A stretch of DNA of 64,000 nt from Bugula neritina (Eukaryota; Bryozoa; Gymnolaemata; Cheilostomatida; Bugulidae), in assembly GCA_964035545.1 (NCBI GenBank), contig OZ037765.1, forward strand, positions 11,712,698-11,776,697. The letters are read 5' to 3'. The notes under the pieces are model-generated. The model searched no databases. It worked only from the letters and a program-made list of their open reading frames with translations, and had not been told where the DNA came from. The position numbers were made by a program, and so were the translations under genes. Positions 59,883-64,000 of the stretch are shown one piece after another. Position 1 is the stretch's first letter. Each line of letters opens with the position of its first letter.

Positions 59883-61431
59883 TTATCTTTCTGACATGTC
59901 TGTAATGTTGGGCTTCAAACGCTTGCACAACTGAAGATGGTCTTTATTTTTAATTTGATAGCTATAAAAAATATAACATAAAATATAATCGTATGCATAT
60001 TAAGGATTGAATGCAAATATAGCCAAATATGGTGTTTCTGTCCAACAAATTGTTCATACATGTAAATAAATTTTATAGTATTGAAATCAAAATTAAAAAT
60101 TTACTCTTGAATAGTTTTGTTATTATCAGTCAACTTGTTCCTGTGGTGTACTATCCAATGTTTTCTCCAAAAGTACTTCCAACTAAGGTGTGTAGTGTGC
60201 TTTTTTTGTCTTTCCATGTATCTGCCAACTTGTTTCTCTAATAAAAACAACATAAGTAATCCAATACACTTAAAAAAGAAATAGTGCAACTTACTGTAAA
60301 TATACAAGTCAAACAGGGTACGAGCCTTAATGTTTCACTATTGCTGTTCTATTCATAGTTATTCAACTCAAAACTAATCCGTTAAAATGGCCGAAATATT
60401 AGTTTCAAATTAAGATGGCCATTAAGTTAAACCTAATAATACAGTAATGAAATGAACTGTAAGTTGAAGAAAGAAAGAAATTTTTTTTCATGTTAAAAGT
60501 TGGGAGCTATCCAAGAAAGTTAAAGTACATGGACAAAAAGTTATATGCATGTATATATTTCTCTGATGGCATCATTTAGCACAACCTACTTATTCCTTTT
60601 TGAAAGCAAATGTTTGGTGAGCATCAAAGGTTGCCATCTTCAGTCTAAATGAAGTGAGAACACAGGCGTAGGGAGTTTTCATTTATTGTTATAAGAGGGT
60701 AGAATCTTGTATATAGTTATCATAAGATCAATTTAACAACAAATATGCAGTATAAGAGGTTCAACATGCGCATGCTAACAATATTAAAATGTATTATTAC
60801 CATAGATTATCTGCAACAAGGAAAAAAGCTCTACACTAAAAATGTACCAAAATACCCTGAACTATATATGCTAGAGCCGGAAATCAATTAAAGCTCTACT
60901 ATAATTCAGTGTACCACAATGTTGCCTATCAGAACCAGGGGATATTGCTATCACTTTACCTATTGCAATCTTTAGGTCTTTAATAGTACTTTTATTGACA
61001 ACAGCAAGTTTAATTGTCTCCAGTGGAGGTCTATCAAGATAAAGACTTATGGATTGTCCATATTCTACAGCAATCTGAGACTGGATCTCAATCAGAGTAG
61101 AATCTGAAGGTAGATCAGATACTAGTGGGTCGTCCTATAGCACACACTTATTGCCAGCATACGTGCTTTCTTACAAGCATTCAATAACTGATTTGAACTA
61201 AATACATAGTAGTACTAAACACAAAGTAATATTCAGATGATATTATATTACAAACTAGCAAAGAGGTAACATGATTTAAATTAGCACACGCAAAACATTT
61301 TATGAATTTTAGTAATTTAGCTAATATTAAACTTGTATTTAGAATCATACCTTTATAAGTTCTGCTAATGATGCAGAAACAATGCTACAAATCTCTATAT
61401 GTGACAATTCTTCATCTTCAATTTGTTCCAT
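59883..61431 (-). CDS. SNRNP25: U11/U12 small nuclear ribonucleoprotein 25 kDa protein
   Basis: Four minus-strand exons, 61351-61431, 60960-61134, 60105-60237 and 59883-59961, join in phase to 155 aa. The match runs the full length: LIKDDPLVSDLPSDSTLIEI, QSQIAVEYGQSISLYL, KSTIKDLKIAI, HLSWKYFWRKHW, KLTDNNKTIQ, and a C-terminal DYQIKNKDHLQLCKRLK that mirrors the DYGIRNRDEVSFIKKL end of the animal protein. It has a ubiquitin-like fold and sits in the U11/U12 di-snRNP, which recognises minor-class (U12-type) introns. The ATG at 61431 is the first Met of an acidic N-terminus. The gene is convergent with the exosome gene. Confidence 0.9.
60065..60070 (+). terminator. Candidate poly(A) signal of the MTR3-like gene
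   Basis: First perfect AATAAA I see after the stop at 59844. If used, the mRNA covers the whole last coding exon of the opposing SNRNP25 gene. Confidence 0.4.
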
Positions 61432-62031
61432 GCCTTTAACCAAACTTTCTCTAATAGTTAAATATTAATTAGAAACATTTTAGGCCAACAATGTAAAAGT
61501 GTTAAAAAGATATCACGGTGTAATATTACTGCAAGATTATATGTCACAGCACACTTTTATATAAAAGTAAAATGTAGAAATAGCTTTTATGTGTTACAGT
61601 GCAAGTAATTAAATTTAAAAAAATTATCCCACATAAAAAGTCGAAACAATGTGTACAAGCAACCAGATAGTTTAATCTTTTTGTGAAATGTAAATCTGCA
61701 GATACAAACACTTTAATGAACAAAGGGTATATTTTAGTTTTTAGCTGCATACGAATCTTTAACTGCTTCAAAAGCTTTTAAAATTTGAAATTAATGTTAT
61801 TCTACACACAGCAGACCTATTTGCTAAAACTGATATTACATATTTGTTAAAAATAACAACTAACATTTTGTCATTTTACAAACAACTTCCCTAAAAACTT
61901 GATCAATACAAAGTTGCTCCTGTCCAAAATCACAAGAAATAAGTCAGTTTTTACATTTCTACTCTGAATACAAAATAAAAAGGAATCTACACATTAACTT
62001 TTACAAGGAAAACTTAAACTTTACATGATAA
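61432..62031. other. 5' flank of SNRNP25
   Basis: AT-rich; no coding exon recognised. Confidence 0.4.
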
Positions 62032-62040
62032 GTGCTGCAT

Positions 62041-63744
62041 GGGTGTGACTAAAATGAGTGGCCACCGGGTGTCGCGGTCCATGACACCCATTTTAGTCAT
62101 AAGGAGGGGTTTTGACTAGAATGGGTGTCACGAAAAATTTTCGTTTTATTTTCAGATTTTTAGACATTTGTGACTGCTGAAATTGTTATTAAATAAATCT
62201 TCAGTAAATAATTAACGTTTCACAATTGTTTAAACCAAAAAACATAAATAAATAATGATTAAATTAAATTAATTTCAACAAAAACTAAACTTATCGAGAG
62301 TTATCTTTCCTCATCAAAAATTTAATTTTTACTTAATTTTACTGTTATCGTTATGATCATAGACATGCTAACTTATGAAACATATACTTTAAACTAATAA
62401 AGATGTTTTGAGCAATATTAACAAACAAAAATGTCTACAAAATGTGAAAACAAAACTAAAAATCTTCGCGACACCCATTTTAGTCAAAACACCCACCAGT
62501 GACTAAAATGGGTGTCACGGTGATTTTTGCTTTACTTTTAGCTTTCTGGGCGGCTTTGGATACTATAAATTATGTCATGTTGAAACTTTTACTTGCTTTT
62601 ACTATTTAAATTATTAAAATCTCTAATACTCACAAATATTATAAAAAAAATCATAAAAACATAACTAAGAACTAAGGGAAGATAACTCTAGGCAGTGTCA
62701 CTGATAGTTTCGGTTTTTATTATATTTTATTATTATTGTAAATTATTATTTAATACTACTGTCATTTGGGGTGAAACAGTTATTATATATTAAAGTTTCT
62801 CTAAAACTTTGATCAACAACCAATTTAGCAACAAAAATTGCCAAAAAGCTAAAGAATAAAGCAAAAATCACTGTGACACCCATTTTATTCAAAGCACCCC
62901 CCAAATGACTAAAATGGGTGTCGCAAAGATTTTTAGTTTTATTTTCACATTTTGTGAACATTTTTTTTGTTAATATTCCTCTCGCTATTTTTACTAGTTT
63001 ATTGTATATGGTTCCATAGTCAGCATGTCTAGAAACTGAAAAATAACTATGAAATTAAGTTAAAATACATGTATTGAATTCTTTGCGACACCCCCTAGTT
63101 TTTGACCCCAAGGGTTTTCACAATGACTTTAATTTTATTTATTTTTATGTTGCAGTTTCATAACTTTTTAGTTAGCTAAGTAGGTGTGAAAATGCAAAAG
63201 CAGTTTAATGATGTCAATTGTAAAATTATATTTGTTCTCAATGCTAAATGCTGATCAAAAATTCTTGTGACACCCATTTTAGTCATTCTGGGTTATTTTA
63301 ACTAAAATGGGTGTCGCGAAGATTTTTAGTTTTGTTTTCACATTTTGTAGACATTTTTGTTTGTTAATATTGCTCAAAACGTTTTTAATAGTTCAAAGTA
63401 TATTTTTCATAAGTTAGCATGTCTATGATCATAATGATAACAGCAAAATTGAGTAAAAATTAAATTTTTGATGAGGAAAGATAACTCTCAATAAGTTTAG
63501 TTTTTGTTGAAATTAATTTAATTTAACCATTATTTATTTATGTTTTTTTGATTTAAACAATTGCAAAACGTTAATTATTCACTGAAGATTTATTTAATAA
63601 CAATTTCAGCAGTCACAAATGTCTAAAAATCTGAAAACAAAACGAAAATTTTTCGTGACACCCATTTTAGTCGAAACCCTCCTTATGACTAAAATGGGTG
63701 TCATGGACCGCGACACCCGGTGGCCACCCATTTTAGTCACATCC
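62041..63744. mobile_element. Non-autonomous DNA transposon with ~480-bp inverted ends and five hairpin modules
   Basis: Flanked by a perfect 9-bp direct repeat GTGCTGCAT (62032-62040 and 63745-63753). The ends begin GGGTGTGACTAAAATG on the left and GGATGTGACTAAAATG read inward from the right. Inverted arms of about 480 bp (62041-62520 and 63265-63744) match closely. The unit GACACCCATTTTAGTCA and its complement form hairpins near 62045-62130, 62470-62515, 62874-62924, 63268-63316 and 63656-63735. A 9-bp duplication with long inverted ends fits Mutator-like (MULE) elements, but no transposase is present, so the superfamily is inference. Confidence 0.85.
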
Positions 63745-64000
63745 GTGCTGCATCAATTACACAATTGATAAAAAATTTGAATGAGACAGTTAGCATTTAA
63801 AAAACCTCTGTCTTTAACATTAAGTTTAACACTTCCTATAAAACTAAGTGATTCTAATATAAATTAAATGACATTGCTCATGTCAACCCTACCAATAGAA
63901 ACGTAAAACTAAATACAAATATATGTTATTATTATTTCAATATTTTTCAGCTTCAAGTTCATATGCTAAAAGTCACCTATCAACACATTTACACCTTTAT

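Noticed and set aside
60480-60900. Possible extra SNRNP25 exon between 60237 and 60960
   Set aside because: The flanking exons already join in phase and match the family without a gap, so this stretch is intron.
62746-62961. 71-residue open frame inside the hairpin element
   Set aside because: AT-rich frame spanning the central hairpin, without resemblance to a transposase.

Overview
The window is nuclear DNA from an invertebrate animal: AT-rich, with short GT-AG introns, abundant microsatellites, and metazoan genes (a furin/PC5-type convertase with a Cys-rich tail, a Tubby protein, and the U11/U12 25K protein of the minor spliceosome). An early-branching animal such as a sponge would fit, but nothing here fixes the phylum. 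I assembled seven host genes exon by exon from splice sites and reading-frame phase. All 44 modelled coding introns fit GT-AG and none shows a U12-type donor.

Layout. 1-4.05 kb: 5' part of a LanC-like gene (minus). 4.05-6.5 kb: microsatellites and a diverged tandem duplication. 6.5-18.7 kb: a 23-exon proprotein convertase (plus), with two possible alternative C-termini. 18.7-25.5 kb: a convergent beta-lactamase-fold serine-hydrolase-like gene (minus) whose catalytic motifs are eroded; one of its introns carries a ~440-bp palindrome and a 16-bp minisatellite. 25.5-29.7 kb: intergenic DNA with a decayed LINE remnant and AT microsatellites. 29.8-30.7 kb: intronless BCD1/ZNHIT6-like gene (minus). 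31.1-46.1 kb: two nested Ty3/gypsy LTR retrotransposons, both minus strand; the younger sits inside the 3' LTR of the older. 47.0-48.3 kb: 5'-truncated Penelope-like element. 49.7-52.8 kb: Tubby/TULP gene (minus). 53-56.8 kb: a second, decayed Penelope remnant, a promoter-like patch, microsatellites and a small inverted-repeat element. 56.9-59.8 kb: exosome subunit MTR3/EXOSC6-like gene (plus), tail-to-tail with an SNRNP25 gene (59.9-61.4 kb, minus). 62.0-63.7 kb: a non-autonomous DNA element with long terminal inverted repeats, a 9-bp target duplication and five hairpin modules at regular spacing.

The most notable observation is in the retrotransposons. Both copies carry a third gene after pol, where env would lie, encoding two zinc-finger-like modules. 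Although the copies have diverged there, both keep the same finger spacing, a 25-nt first coding exon with its own ATG, a donor and an acceptor in the same phase. This suggests a separately spliced accessory protein under selection. Also worth checking: the mosaic identity pattern between the two elements, the shared ATAC target duplication, the alternative membrane or soluble tails of the convertase, the probable pseudoenzyme, and the 38-bp gap between the stop codons of the exosome and spliceosome genes.
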